DNA of 64,000 bases from positions 21,018-85,017 of the forward strand of contig NZ_AHTH01000022.1 of the NCBI RefSeq assembly GCF_000245735.1, read 5' to 3'. Positions 9,653 to 18,833 of this stretch are shown piece by piece. Source of the stretch: Alishewanella jeotgali KCTC 22429. Its GTDB lineage: Bacteria > Pseudomonadota > Gammaproteobacteria > Enterobacterales > Alteromonadaceae. The position numbers and the translations under genes are program-made. Every line of letters starts with the position of its first letter. The first letter of the stretch is position 1. The notes beneath the pieces are model-generated. The model ran no database searches. It was not told the DNA's origin and saw nothing but the letters and a program-made list of their open reading frames with translations.

Positions 9653-10161
9653 GCTATATCCTCGATTCGGATGTCCTGATCACTGCCAAGAACAGTTACT
9701 ATGCCTTCGATTTATGCCCTGGTTTTTGGCGAAGTTTACTAGCACAGCATCACCGTGGCCATGTGTACAGCCTGGATCGGAACCGGCAAGAGTTGCTGCA
9801 GGGCCGCGAGGACGACAAATTAGTGGCATGGGTACATAACGATGTACCTGCCAACTTCTTTTTAAGTTGTAGTAATGCAGACGTCGTGGCGGCTTATACC
9901 GAGGTAATGCTTTGGGTGCAGCGTAATCCGCAGTTTCACGATGGTGCCAAAGCTAAGTTTGCGACCGGTGCAGATGGTTGGTTAGTCGCCTATGCCAGAG
10001 TATATGGCCATATTGTGGTGACGCTGGAAGAATCGCGCCCTGAAGCGCGTAATCAGATAAAACTACCAGACGTATGTATTCAGTTTGGTGTTACCTATCA
10101 AAATGTATTTTCAATGCTGCGGGCGTTGAGTGTGGAATATGATTATAAGGAACTAACTTAA
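9649..10161 (+). CDS. DUF4411 PIN-like putative toxin nuclease
   Basis: A 170-residue protein of the DUF4411 family, whose fold resembles the PIN nuclease domain. The start 'SYILDSDVLITAKN' provides the first acidic residues (D6, D8). Further conserved parts are 'GADGWLVAYARVYGHIVVTLEE' and 'IKLPDVCIQFGV'. It is coupled at both ends: ATGA overlap with the XRE-ImmA gene and TAATG overlap with hsdR. Pairing of XRE-COG2856 with a PIN-like protein is a recognised toxin-antitoxin-type arrangement, with this protein as the likely toxin or effector (family knowledge plus inference). Confidence 0.85.
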   Translation: MSYILDSDVLITAKNSYYAFDLCPGFWRSLLAQHHRGHVYSLDRNRQELLQGREDDKLVAWVHNDVPANFFLSCSNADVVAAYTEVMLWVQRNPQFHDGAKAKFATGADGWLVAYARVYGHIVVTLEESRPEARNQIKLPDVCIQFGVTYQNVFSMLRALSVEYDYKELT

Positions 10162-13100
10162 TGCCGGCATATAACGAGGCTGCGTTTGAAACTGCGATTG
10201 AAACCGGCCTACTCGCCGCTGGAGGTTATCAGCAGCGCAGTGCACAGGCTTATGACGAAGCGCTGGCAATGTTTCCTGATGATGTCACGGGGTTTCTGCA
10301 AGACAGCCAGCCGGCAAAGTGGGGCCAATTGCAGGCGTTATTAGGCGATAGAACAGCAGCTACAGTGCTTGATAGTCTGGTTAAAGAATTGGATATCAAG
10401 GGCACTTTGCATGTGCTGCGTTATGGTTTCAAATGCTATGGCAAAACTTTCCGCTTGGCTAATTTCCGGCCTAACTCGGGCATGAATTTACAAGCCGCCG
10501 CAGATTACGCTAAGAACCGCTTAACCGTAACACGGCAGCTAGCGTTTACGTCAGTTCTGAAAATGGCTGGCGGCAAGAACCGTCGCTGCATTATCGACTT
10601 AACCCTTAGTTTGAACGGCTTACCAATCGCTACCGTCGAGTTGAAAAACCCACTAACGGGCCAACGTGCTGCCGATGCGGTTAGCCAATATAAGCAAGAC
10701 AGGGATGAGCGTGACTTACTGTTTGCCTTTAAAAAACGTGCCTTGGTGCATTTTGCAGCCGATCCGGATGAGGTTTGGATGACCACCCGGCTGAAAGGTA
10801 AAGATACCGTATTTTTGCCTTTTAACCGAGGCCATGCTTATGGCGCTGGTAATCCACCAGTGGAGAATAACTGGAAAACACATTATTTGTGGGATGACGT
10901 TTTGCAACGTGACAGCCTGATGGACATTTTGCAGCGTTTTATGCATTTGGAAGTAAAAGAGCGGCAGGTAAAAACAGATAAGGGTGTGCGCACCATCCGC
11001 AAAGAAACCATGATTTTTCCGCGTTATCATCAATTGGATGTAGTGCGTAAATTGGTAACGCATGCGCGTACTTACGGCTCTGGCCGGAACTATCTGATCC
11101 AACACTCTGCCGGTTCAGGAAAATCGAATTCTATTGCCTGGCTGGCTCATCGGTTGGCGAGCTTGCACAGTGACGATGATGAAAAGGTGTTTCATTCTGT
11201 CATAGTGGTAACAGATAGACGTGTGTTGGATCAGCAATTACAAAATACGATTTATCAGTTTGAACACAAAACCGGTGTGGTGGAAAAGATTGACGAGAAT
11301 ACTCAGCAGTTGGTTGCTGCGCTGTCCAAAGGCACGCCAATTATTATCACTACGCTGCAGAAGTTTCCGTTTATTTCGCAGGCGCTTTCTACTCTGGAGA
11401 GTAAAGGTAACAGTATTAAGATTGACACCGCAGGTAAACGCTTTGCGGTGATAGTAGATGAAGCGCATTCGTCTCAAAGCGGTGAAACCGCTACCGCGCT
11501 GCGTGGCATGTTAAATAAAGATGGTATTGAAGCTGCGATTGCCGCGCAGTTATCAGAAGAGGAAGACGATACGTTGTCAGACGCTGCCCGGGCCGCAATA
11601 TTGCGTGAGTCCCTTAGCCGTGTCCGGCAACCTAACCTAAGCTTTTTTGCTTTTACCGCCACACCAAAATTTAAAACTAAAGCATTGTTTGATGAGCCAG
11701 GACCATCGGGTACTTCGCCGTTTCATGAGTATTCAATGCGTCAGGCCATCGAAGAAGGCTTTATTATGGATGTGTTGCAAAACTACACGACTTACAAACG
11801 GTTCTTCGGTTTGATTAAGCAGATAGAGAATGACCCTGAAGTACCGCGCAAAAAAGCGGCTAAGGCATTAAGCCGCTATATGGAATTGCATCCGGTGAAT
11901 ATTGATCAAGTGGTGTCAGTGATAGTAGAGCACTTCCGCCTTTTCGTGATGCATGAGCTTGGCGGCCGCGCCAAAGCCATGGTTGTTACTGGTTCCCGCT
12001 TGGCGGCAGTAAAGTATAAACTCGCGTTTGATCGCTATATAAAAGATAACGGTTACAGTGGGATTCGGTCCTTAGTGGCCTTTTCAGGGAGTGTAGAAGA
12101 CCCGGACGATCCCGGTGCATCCTATACCGAAGTTGCAATGAATGATGGCTTAGCCGAGAGCGAACTACCGGAAACCTTTGAGCGGGATGATTATCGCGTT
12201 CTGCTGGTAGCTGAAAAGTATCAAACAGGGTTCGACCAGCCGTTGCTACAGACCATGTATGTGGTAAAACGCCTGGCTGGCGTACAGGCAGTGCAAACAT
12301 TATCACGCCTTAATCGTATGGCACCCGGCAAGGCTCGCACTTTTGTGTTGGATTTTGCTAACAATGAGGATGATATTTATCAGGCATTTAAGCCTTATTA
12401 CGAAACGACCCCGGTCGGTGAGAATGCTGATGTGCATCAGCTATCGGCGTTGCAGCACAAATTGGTGACTCGGGCGATTTTCACGCCGGATGATGTGAAT
12501 GCTTTTGCTGAAGTTTGGTACAAAGGTAAACGAGAGCACTCAGCAACTGATCATCAGGTTATGAATGCCCTGTTGGATACTGTCGTGGCGCGCTTTAACG
12601 GCCTGGAGGAGGATGAGCGCGAAGAATTTCGCGGGCAGTTAACGGCATATCGCAATCTTTACGCTTTTTTGTCGCAAATTATTCCGTATCAGGACAGCGA
12701 GCTTGAGAAGCTGTACGCCTTTGTGCGGAGTTTGATTACCAAGCTACCACCACCAGGAAATGGTTTAGCTTTTGTGCTGGATGACGAAGTGGCGCTGCGT
12801 TATTTTCGCTTACAGCAATTGACCGATGGTTCTATTGATTTAAGCAAGGGTGAGGCTTATCCACTGAAAGGGCCAACTGACGTTGGTACCAGCAGGGTTA
12901 AGGAAGAGCCGGTAACGCTATCATCATTAGTAAATAAGCTTAACGAACGCTTTGGTACTGATTTTACTGAGGCTGATCAGCTATTCTTCGACCAGATAAC
13001 TGCCAGTGCGCAGCTGAATGATAAAATTGTTGAAGCCGCCAAGGCAAATAACTTACCAAATTTCGCAGCTTATTTAGAACGTATGTTGGACGAACTGTTT

Positions 13101-13244
13101 ATTGATCGGATGGAAAACAATGATGAAATTTTCTCCCGTGTGATGACCGATAAACAATTCCGCGCAGCAGCACATGAGCATTTGGCAGAAGAAATCTTTA
13201 AACAAGTTCGCGACAGGCATAATATTGAGTTATTTAAACGATAG
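10161..13244 (+). CDS. hsdR: Type I restriction enzyme subunit HsdR
   Basis: A 1027-residue restriction and translocation subunit. The N-terminal endonuclease domain shows 'IIDLTLSLNGLPIATVELKNP' (D...ExK, E160 and K162). The SF2 motor shows Walker A 'SAGSGKS' (K321), DEAH (about 433), and 'FAFTATPKFKT' motif III. The later region 'VQTLSRLNRMAPGK' is motif VI. The C terminus is a helical region thought to bind the HsdM/HsdS core. The start codon overlaps the stop of the DUF4411 gene by one base, so expression is coupled. Nothing in the frame suggests inactivation. Confidence 0.95.
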   Translation: MPAYNEAAFETAIETGLLAAGGYQQRSAQAYDEALAMFPDDVTGFLQDSQPAKWGQLQALLGDRTAATVLDSLVKELDIKGTLHVLRYGFKCYGKTFRLANFRPNSGMNLQAAADYAKNRLTVTRQLAFTSVLKMAGGKNRRCIIDLTLSLNGLPIATVELKNPLTGQRAADAVSQYKQDRDERDLLFAFKKRALVHFAADPDEVWMTTRLKGKDTVFLPFNRGHAYGAGNPPVENNWKTHYLWDDVLQRDSLMDILQRFMHLEVKERQVKTDKGVRTIRKETMIFPRYHQLDVVRKLVTHARTYGSGRNYLIQHSAGSGKSNSIAWLAHRLASLHSDDDEKVFHSVIVVTDRRVLDQQLQNTIYQFEHKTGVVEKIDENTQQLVAALSKGTPIIITTLQKFPFISQALSTLESKGNSIKIDTAGKRFAVIVDEAHSSQSGETATALRGMLNKDGIEAAIAAQLSEEEDDTLSDAARAAILRESLSRVRQPNLSFFAFTATPKFKTKALFDEPGPSGTSPFHEYSMRQAIEEGFIMDVLQNYTTYKRFFGLIKQIENDPEVPRKKAAKALSRYMELHPVNIDQVVSVIVEHFRLFVMHELGGRAKAMVVTGSRLAAVKYKLAFDRYIKDNGYSGIRSLVAFSGSVEDPDDPGASYTEVAMNDGLAESELPETFERDDYRVLLVAEKYQTGFDQPLLQTMYVVKRLAGVQAVQTLSRLNRMAPGKARTFVLDFANNEDDIYQAFKPYYETTPVGENADVHQLSALQHKLVTRAIFTPDDVNAFAEVWYKGKREHSATDHQVMNALLDTVVARFNGLEEDEREEFRGQLTAYRNLYAFLSQIIPYQDSELEKLYAFVRSLITKLPPPGNGLAFVLDDEVALRYFRLQQLTDGSIDLSKGEAYPLKGPTDVGTSRVKEEPVTLSSLVNKLNERFGTDFTEADQLFFDQITASAQLNDKIVEAAKANNLPNFAAYLERMLDELFIDRMENNDEIFSRVMTDKQFRAAAHEHLAEEIFKQVRDRHNIELFKR

Positions 13245-13269
13245 TCTGCTCACGCCGTGTAGTATGTTG

Positions 13270-13302
13270 AAGGCCGCATAATGCAATATTAAATGCGGCC
13301 TT
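13270..13302. terminator. Hairpin terminator between hsdR and ilvH
   Basis: A perfect 10-bp stem (AAGGCCGCAT / ATGCGGCCTT) with a 13-nt loop lies between the convergent hsdR and ilvH genes. It is followed on the plus strand by a T-rich stretch (GAATTCTTTT), so it probably terminates hsdR and may serve both directions. Confidence 0.65.
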
Positions 13303-13310
13303 GAATTCTT

Positions 13311-13802
13311 TTAAAGCGCCAGTGTCTTTTCGCCGCGGGAGATGCCAGAGACGCCGCTGCGCACTACTTCCAGGATCTGGGTACCGCTTAATGCCTGAAT
13401 AAAGGCATCCAGTTTGTCACTGGTGCCGACCAGTTGCACAGTGTAGGTAGTGGCAGAGACATCGACGATCTGGCCGCGGAAGATATCGGCACTGCGTTTC
13501 ACTTCATCCCGCTGCTCGCCGACGGCTTTCACCTTGACCAGCATCAGCTCGCGCTCGATATGGGCAGCCTCGCTCAAATCCGTCAGTTTTACCACTTCAA
13601 TCAGTTTATGCAGTTGCTTGGTAATTTGCTCGATCACCTGATCATTGCCATGGGTCACCAGCGTTAAACGCGACAGCGTCGGATCTTCTGTCGGCGCCAC
13701 GGTCAGCGAGTCGATATTATAGCCTCGCTGTGCAAACAGGCCGACCAAACGTGCCAGGGCGCCGGATTCGTTTTCCAGTAATACAGAAATAATATGCCGC
13801 AT
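13311..13802 (-). CDS. ilvH: Acetolactate synthase III small (regulatory) subunit
   Basis: A 163-residue protein. The N-terminal ACT domain is recognisable from 'RHIISVLLENESGALARLVGLFAQRGYNIDSLTVAPTED', followed by the ALS_ss C-terminal domain ('GTSDKLDAFIQALS...EVVRSG'). It confers valine feedback sensitivity on acetolactate synthase in branched-chain amino acid synthesis. It is 2 nt downstream of ilvI and clearly in the same operon. Length equals the E. coli IlvH. Confidence 0.96.
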   Translation of the reverse strand: MRHIISVLLENESGALARLVGLFAQRGYNIDSLTVAPTEDPTLSRLTLVTHGNDQVIEQITKQLHKLIEVVKLTDLSEAAHIERELMLVKVKAVGEQRDEVKRSADIFRGQIVDVSATTYTVQLVGTSDKLDAFIQALSGTQILEVVRSGVSGISRGEKTLAL

Positions 13803-13804
13803 GC

Positions 13805-15547
13805 TTAAGTCCTCTCTGTCTTACTTAAAAACATCTCATTGACCGCACCGCCCGGAATTTGCATCGGGTAAACATGCTCTTTCGGATCGATATGGATATC
13901 CAGAAACACCAGCTGATCTTTGAGCTCGACAAAGGCGCGCTGCAGCGCCGGTTGCAGCTCTTCCGGTTTGGTGACCCGGATGCCAACATGGCCATAGGCT
14001 TCAGCCAGTTTGATAAAGTCAGGTAACGAGTCCATATAGGAACTGGCGTAGCGCGACTCATAGTTCATATCCTGCCACTGCTTAACCATGCCCAGATAGC
14101 CGTTATTCAGGTTGATAATCTTCACCCCCAAACCATATTGCTTGCAGGTCGACAGCTCCTGAATGTTCATCTGAATTGAGCCTTCGCCGGTGACACAGAC
14201 CACATCCGCCTGCGGGAAATTCAGCTTGACGCCCATCGCTGCCGGCAAGCCAAAACCCATGGTGCCAAGGCCGCCGGAGTTGATCCAGCGGTTTGGTTTA
14301 TTAAATTTGTAGTACTGGGCGGCAAACATCTGATGCTGGCCGACATCACTGCAGACAAAGGCCTCGCCCTTGGTGATCTTGCTGACCTGCTCTATCACGT
14401 GTTGGGGTTTTAGCAGTGCAGAGGTGGTGTCATAGCGGCCACCATGTACAGCACGCCAGTCATTAATCTGCTGCCACCATTGCTCCAGTGCACTGCTATC
14501 CAGCTTTTTCTTTTTCTGCTTCACAGTTGCCAGCATTTCTTCCAGCACTGGCTGTACCAGGCCAACAATAGGGATATGGGCATTAATGGTTTTTGAGATA
14601 CTAGCCGGGTCAATATCGATATGGATAATGGTGGCATTTGGACAGAATTTTTTGGTGTTGTTAGTGACCCTGTCGTCAAAGCGGGCGCCGACCGCCAGGA
14701 TCAGATCGGCATGGTGCATGGCCTGATTTGCCTCATAGCTGCCATGCATCCCCAGCATACCGATAAACTGCTTATCCTCACCCGGATAGGCACCCAGCCC
14801 CATTAGGGTATTGGTCACCGGCAGGTTCAGGTATTGCGCCAGTTCAGTCAGCTCGGCGGCAGCGCCACCCATAATCACACCGCCGCCGGAGTACAGCACC
14901 GGCTTTTTCGCTGCCAACAGCGCGCTAACCGCTTTTTTAATCTGGCCGCTATGGCCTTTTAGTTTTGGCTGATAAGAGCGCAGCTTAATTTCGTCCGGGT
15001 AATGATACGGAAACTTATTGCTCGGAATCGTCATATCTTTCGGGATATCCAGCACCACCGGGCCCGGCCGGCCGCTTTGCGCAATGTAAAACGCCTTCTT
15101 AATCAGGTACGGAATATCCTCGGGGCGACGCACCGACATATTGTGTTTCACAATAGGGCGGGAAATGCCCAGCATATCGGTTTCCTGGAACGCATCTTCA
15201 CCAATCAGATGGCTCATCACCTGGCCGGTCAGCACCACCATCGGGATTGAGTCCATATAGGCGGTGGCGATACCGGTTACTGCATTAGTGGCACCCGGGC
15301 CGGAGGTAACCAGTACCACGCCGGCTTTACCGGTGGCACGGGCATAGGCATCGGCCATATGGGTCGCGGCCTGTTCGTGGCGCACCAGCACGTGTTTTAC
15401 TTTATTTTGCTGAAATAACGCATCGTAGATATGCAATACAGCGCCACCGGGATAGCCATAGACGTATTCTACCCCTTCATCGGCCAGCGCACGGATCACC
15501 ATTGCTGCGCCCGATAACATCTCGGCATGTTTGGATTGGCTTGTCAT
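13805..15547 (-). CDS. ilvI: Acetolactate synthase III large (catalytic) subunit
   Basis: A 580-residue thiamine-diphosphate enzyme that condenses two pyruvates to acetolactate, or pyruvate with 2-ketobutyrate. The N-terminal pyrimidine-binding domain contains '[15 protein letters not shown]' and '[20 protein letters not shown]' with the catalytic Glu. The C-terminal ThDP motif starts at '[14 protein letters not shown]' and ends near '[12 protein letters not shown]'. The 286-nt upstream region shows no clear branched-chain-rich leader peptide, so attenuation is not supported. Lrp control, as in E. coli ilvIH, is possible but not visible. Confidence 0.97.
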   Translation of the reverse strand: MTSQSKHAEMLSGAAMVIRALADEGVEYVYGYPGGAVLHIYDALFQQNKVKHVLVRHEQAATHMADAYARATGKAGVVLVTSGPGATNAVTGIATAYMDSIPMVVLTGQVMSHLIGEDAFQETDMLGISRPIVKHNMSVRRPEDIPYLIKKAFYIAQSGRPGPVVLDIPKDMTIPSNKFPYHYPDEIKLRSYQPKLKGHSGQIKKAVSALLAAKKPVLYSGGGVIMGGAAAELTELAQYLNLPVTNTLMGLGAYPGEDKQFIGMLGMHGSYEANQAMHHADLILAVGARFDDRVTNNTKKFCPNATIIHIDIDPASISKTINAHIPIVGLVQPVLEEMLATVKQKKKKLDSSALEQWWQQINDWRAVHGGRYDTTSALLKPQHVIEQVSKITKGEAFVCSDVGQHQMFAAQYYKFNKPNRWINSGGLGTMGFGLPAAMGVKLNFPQADVVCVTGEGSIQMNIQELSTCKQYGLGVKIINLNNGYLGMVKQWQDMNYESRYASSYMDSLPDFIKLAEAYGHVGIRVTKPEELQPALQRAFVELKDQLVFLDIHIDPKEHVYPMQIPGGAVNEMFLSKTERT

Positions 15548-15833
15548 AGTCAGGTCTCATCATTTTACAGAGGTCAAAGCGCCTGTTTTTCGGGTACAGA
15601 ACGCTGTTGGCAGCCTAAATGCTACCTTGTGCTACGTGGTTGGCTGAACGGTATTGGCGAACCTTACCGGCGCTTTAGTGGTTAGCTCTGAGGCTTTTAT
15701 GGTGCGCCTGATTAATTTACGGTAATGGCAGCGGAAAGTCGATGCCTTTTTCATGCTTTTAGACTTCTTTACTGCTTTGAAAAGCGGCAAGTCGCCACCA
15801 TAGTACAGGGAGTTAAAGCTAAGGAAGTGATGT

Positions 15834-16679
15834 ATGCAAAACCCTATCGTTGATGTCAGCCTGATGAATGCCCGCGAAGTGCTGGACCGTTCGTTACAGC
15901 AGCTGGTGATCTTCCAGTTCTGGTCGGCGCGCAGTGCGCTTTGTCAGCAGTTAAGTCCGGTATTGGAAAAAATTGTCCGTCAGTACCCACAGCAATTGTG
16001 TCTGGCCAAAGTAAATTGCGATCAGGAGCAGGATCTGGCGATGCAGTTTGGTGTGCAATCACTGCCTACCGTCATGCTGATTAAAGATGGCCGGCCGGTC
16101 GATGGTTTTGCCGGTGCTGAGACCGAACAGCAAATTCTGACCCGGCTGGCGGCTTATCTGCCAAAACCGGAAGATGAGTTGATTGCCAAAGCGCAGCAAT
16201 ATTTGGCACAGCAGCAACTCGCTGAAGCTTATCCGCTGCTGGCCGAAGCGCTGACGCTGGCGCCAGAGCGGGTAGAAGTTAAACTCTGGTTAGCCGATAC
16301 CGCTATTGGCCTTGGCCAGTTAACCCAGGCGGAAAAATTGCTGGCTGAAGTGCGGCTGGCCGATCAGGACGCCTTATATAAAACCGTACTGGCCAAGCTG
16401 GAGTTGGCGCAGCAGGCCAGCAATACACCGGAGATCCAGGCGTTGGAAGCCCGGCTGGCAGCAGCACCGGCGGATAACAGTTTAAAAGAGCAATTAGCCG
16501 TGCAGTACCAGGCCGTCTTACGCTCAGAAGAGGCATTGGCGTTGCTGCTGCAAATTCTGCAGCAGGACCTGAACTTTGGACAAAGCAAAAAGCTGTTTTT
16601 AGATATCCTGGCGGCCTTGCCCAAGGGCGATCCGCTGGCCAGCCAGTACCGGCGTAAACTCTATGCGCTGCTGTACTAA
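15834..16679 (+). CDS. cnoX: CnoX (YbbN) thioredoxin-like chaperedoxin
   Basis: A 281-residue cytoplasmic protein with an N-terminal thioredoxin fold followed by TPR-like helices from about residue 115. The usual CxxC active site is replaced by S-A-L-C in 'FWSARSALCQQL', matching the SxxC of E. coli CnoX (SQHC). 'LPTVMLIKDGRPVDGF' carries the cis-Pro. The C-terminal pattern 'KKLFLDILAALPKGDPLASQYRRKLYALLY' is typical of the family. CnoX protects substrates from bleach-driven aggregation and hands them to GroEL or DnaK. It is followed after 9 nt by a methyltransferase gene, probably co-transcribed. Confidence 0.9.
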   Translation: MQNPIVDVSLMNAREVLDRSLQQLVIFQFWSARSALCQQLSPVLEKIVRQYPQQLCLAKVNCDQEQDLAMQFGVQSLPTVMLIKDGRPVDGFAGAETEQQILTRLAAYLPKPEDELIAKAQQYLAQQQLAEAYPLLAEALTLAPERVEVKLWLADTAIGLGQLTQAEKLLAEVRLADQDALYKTVLAKLELAQQASNTPEIQALEARLAAAPADNSLKEQLAVQYQAVLRSEEALALLLQILQQDLNFGQSKKLFLDILAALPKGDPLASQYRRKLYALLY

Positions 16680-16688
16680 GGCCGCTTG

Positions 16689-17915
16689 TTGAGTGCCTTT
16701 AGCTGCAGTGATGCTGAGCTGGGTAAGCTGTTTACTCAGGTTGCCGCTGTGCTGCACCGCTATCAGCGCTATTGGCAGTTACAGCCGATGGCGCTCGCTG
16801 CTTTACCCTTTGATGATGAACTGAACAGCCTGCTACAGAGCTTATCGTTTACCGAGTTGGCCGCACTGGAAGATAACCCAGAGCAGCAACAGCAGCTGTT
16901 TGGCGCCTTTTTCCCAGAACTCTTTGCGCTACCGGCGACCAAGCAGGTTGAGCCGACAGAGGCCTTACCCGAGTGGCCATTTTGGCTGACCAATAGTATC
17001 GGCGGGCGTAAACTCTCGCAAATTCAGCATTTTTGTCAGCAGCTCGCCCCGTCGGAGCTGCCGCTGTTGGAATGGTGTGCCGGCAAAGGCCATCTGGGGC
17101 GGCTACTGGCGGCGCAGGGCCGGCAGGTGACCAGTATTGAATGGCAGGCCGAATTGTGCCGGCAGGGCGAGGCACTGGCAGCGCAATTTCAATTGCCGCA
17201 GCGCTTTGTTTGTGCCGATGTGCTGACGCCAGCGGGACGGGCAGTGCTGTCGCCGCAGCAACAGCTGGTCGCTTTACATGCCTGTGGTGACTTACATCTG
17301 CAGTTAATAACAGATGCCGTTGCCGTGGGCGCGCAAGCCCTGCAGCTGGCGCCTTGTTGTTATCATCTGATTGCCGCTGCACATTATCAGCCGTTATCGG
17401 CGCTGGCACAGCAGCATAATCTGCAGCTAAGCCGCCAGGATCTGAAACTGGCGGTACAGGCGCAGGTTACCGGTGGTGAACGGGTCGCGCGGCTGCGGCA
17501 AACTGAAGTCAGCTGGCGGCTGGCGTATCAGTTATTGCGCACTGAACTGACGGCTGATGCCAGCTATCAGCCGCTGCCATCTTTACCTAAGCACTGGTTT
17601 AGCGGTGACTTTAGCGCCTTTTTGGCCTATGCGGCGCAGCTGCAACAACTGCCGTTACCGGCGGTTATCGATGATCACGCTTTGTTGGCGAGGGCTGACG
17701 AGGCGTATCTGCAGCTGCAACGTATTGATGCGGTGCGGCATCTGTTTCGCCGGCCGCTGGAGCTATATCTGGTACTGGATCGGGCGTTGTACCTGCAACA
17801 ACAGGGTTATCAGGTACAGCTGTCGGTGTTTTGTGCTTATCAGATCACGCCGCGAAACTTTTTAATCCGGGCCTGGCGTGATACGTCAGCTTTGGCTGAC
17901 CGGTGTAGCCTGTAA
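16689..17915 (+). CDS. SAM-dependent methyltransferase (PF13679-type)
   Basis: A protein of about 408 residues with a Rossmann methyltransferase core in its middle. Motif I is 'LLEWCAGKGHLGRLLAAQG', followed by 'LHACGDLHLQLI' and 'LAPCCYHLI'. This CGDL plus CCYH combination is typical of the GSTCD/RRNAD1-like methyltransferase family. The substrate is unknown. The start is a TTG: AAGG at 16678-16681 favours 16689 (7 nt) over 16686 (4 nt). The 3' end overlaps the convergent acyltransferase gene by 30 nt. Confidence 0.8.
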   Translation: MSAFSCSDAELGKLFTQVAAVLHRYQRYWQLQPMALAALPFDDELNSLLQSLSFTELAALEDNPEQQQQLFGAFFPELFALPATKQVEPTEALPEWPFWLTNSIGGRKLSQIQHFCQQLAPSELPLLEWCAGKGHLGRLLAAQGRQVTSIEWQAELCRQGEALAAQFQLPQRFVCADVLTPAGRAVLSPQQQLVALHACGDLHLQLITDAVAVGAQALQLAPCCYHLIAAAHYQPLSALAQQHNLQLSRQDLKLAVQAQVTGGERVARLRQTEVSWRLAYQLLRTELTADASYQPLPSLPKHWFSGDFSAFLAYAAQLQQLPLPAVIDDHALLARADEAYLQLQRIDAVRHLFRRPLELYLVLDRALYLQQQGYQVQLSVFCAYQITPRNFLIRAWRDTSALADRCSL

Positions 17916-18827
17916 GCTGCGTTGGCTCTGCTTCAGATAGCACTCAATTTGCTGATCTTTACGCTGCCAGCGCTGGTTCAGCCATTGCTGGAAGTTATCG
18001 CGAAATACCGGATCATTAAAATAATCACCAATGACTGCGGTATCAACCGGCAGGATCTCGGCCTGGATCACCACCCGCTTTAACCGTCCCATTAGCATAT
18101 CCAGCGCAATATGCTGGGTGTTATCCGGGTAAATCAGCGTGACGTCCAGGATGGCATTAAACTGCTCGCCCATACTGGCCAGTGTAAAGGCAATACCGCC
18201 GGCTTTGGGGGGCAGCAAATGGGTAAAGGGACTGTTTTTGGCGCGCTGTTTTTCCGGGGTGCAGCGGCTGCCTTCAACAAAGTTGATGATGGTGGTTGGC
18301 GTATGCACAAACTTAGCACAGCTTTTTCGGGTGGTTTCGATATCCTTGCCTTTAAGCTCAGGATGTTTGGCCAAAGTCGCGGCGCTATAGCGTTTCATAT
18401 AGGGCATATCCAGTGCCCAACAGCCAGTGCCAAGGAAGGGTACCCATTTTAATTCATCTTTTAAAAAGAATTTTGGCTCTGGGATCAGGTGATAAGCAAA
18501 GGTACTGACCACCGGAATATCAACCCAGCTCTTATGGTTGGCGATCAGCAAATACCAGCTGTCTTTATCCAACTGCTGCTGACCGCTGATTTGCCAGTCG
18601 ACATCATTAAACAGGTTAATTAAAAAGGTGTTCACCGCCGTCCAGCCCCGGTAGCAGCGCCGGCCAAGAGCGGCTATCAGCCGGTGCGCAGCTTTAAAGG
18701 GTAACAGTAGTTTCAGGATGCCAAGCGGGGTGACCACTATGCCCCAGAATGCCAGATTCAAAGCAAACAAACTAAAGCTGATCGGTAACAGTAAAAATCC
18801 GGGTAAAAAGCTTAGCATCGCTGACAC
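17886..18827 (-). CDS. YihG-like PlsC-family acyltransferase (copy A)
   Basis: A 313-residue membrane-associated acyltransferase of the 1-acylglycerol-3-phosphate type. Two hydrophobic N-terminal segments precede the catalytic HX4D motif in 'NHKSWVD' (H98, D103). The acceptor motif 'FVEGSR' and 'KAGGIAFTL' follow. It resembles E. coli YihG in length. It lies 6 nt downstream of a paralogue, forming a tandem pair. Its 3' end overlaps the convergent methyltransferase gene. The exact acyl donor and acceptor cannot be told. Confidence 0.85.
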   Translation of the reverse strand: MSAMLSFLPGFLLLPISFSLFALNLAFWGIVVTPLGILKLLLPFKAAHRLIAALGRRCYRGWTAVNTFLINLFNDVDWQISGQQQLDKDSWYLLIANHKSWVDIPVVSTFAYHLIPEPKFFLKDELKWVPFLGTGCWALDMPYMKRYSAATLAKHPELKGKDIETTRKSCAKFVHTPTTIINFVEGSRCTPEKQRAKNSPFTHLLPPKAGGIAFTLASMGEQFNAILDVTLIYPDNTQHIALDMLMGRLKRVVIQAEILPVDTAVIGDYFNDPVFRDNFQQWLNQRWQRKDQQIECYLKQSQRSLQATPVSQS

Positions 18828-18833
18828 ACTCCG

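Noticed and set aside
4822..13244. Prophage or integrative element carrying the hsd locus
   Set aside because: No integrase, tRNA target or flanking direct repeats were seen; the acquisition claim rests only on composition and gene content.
15548..15833. Attenuator leader peptide upstream of ilvI
   Set aside because: The only short frame found on the minus strand is not rich in Leu, Val or Ile codons, and no terminator/antiterminator pair was seen.
17557..17865. Cys/Arg-rich 102-codon frame within the methyltransferase gene
   Set aside because: Out-of-frame shadow of a well-supported gene, with no ribosome site and no recognisable domain.
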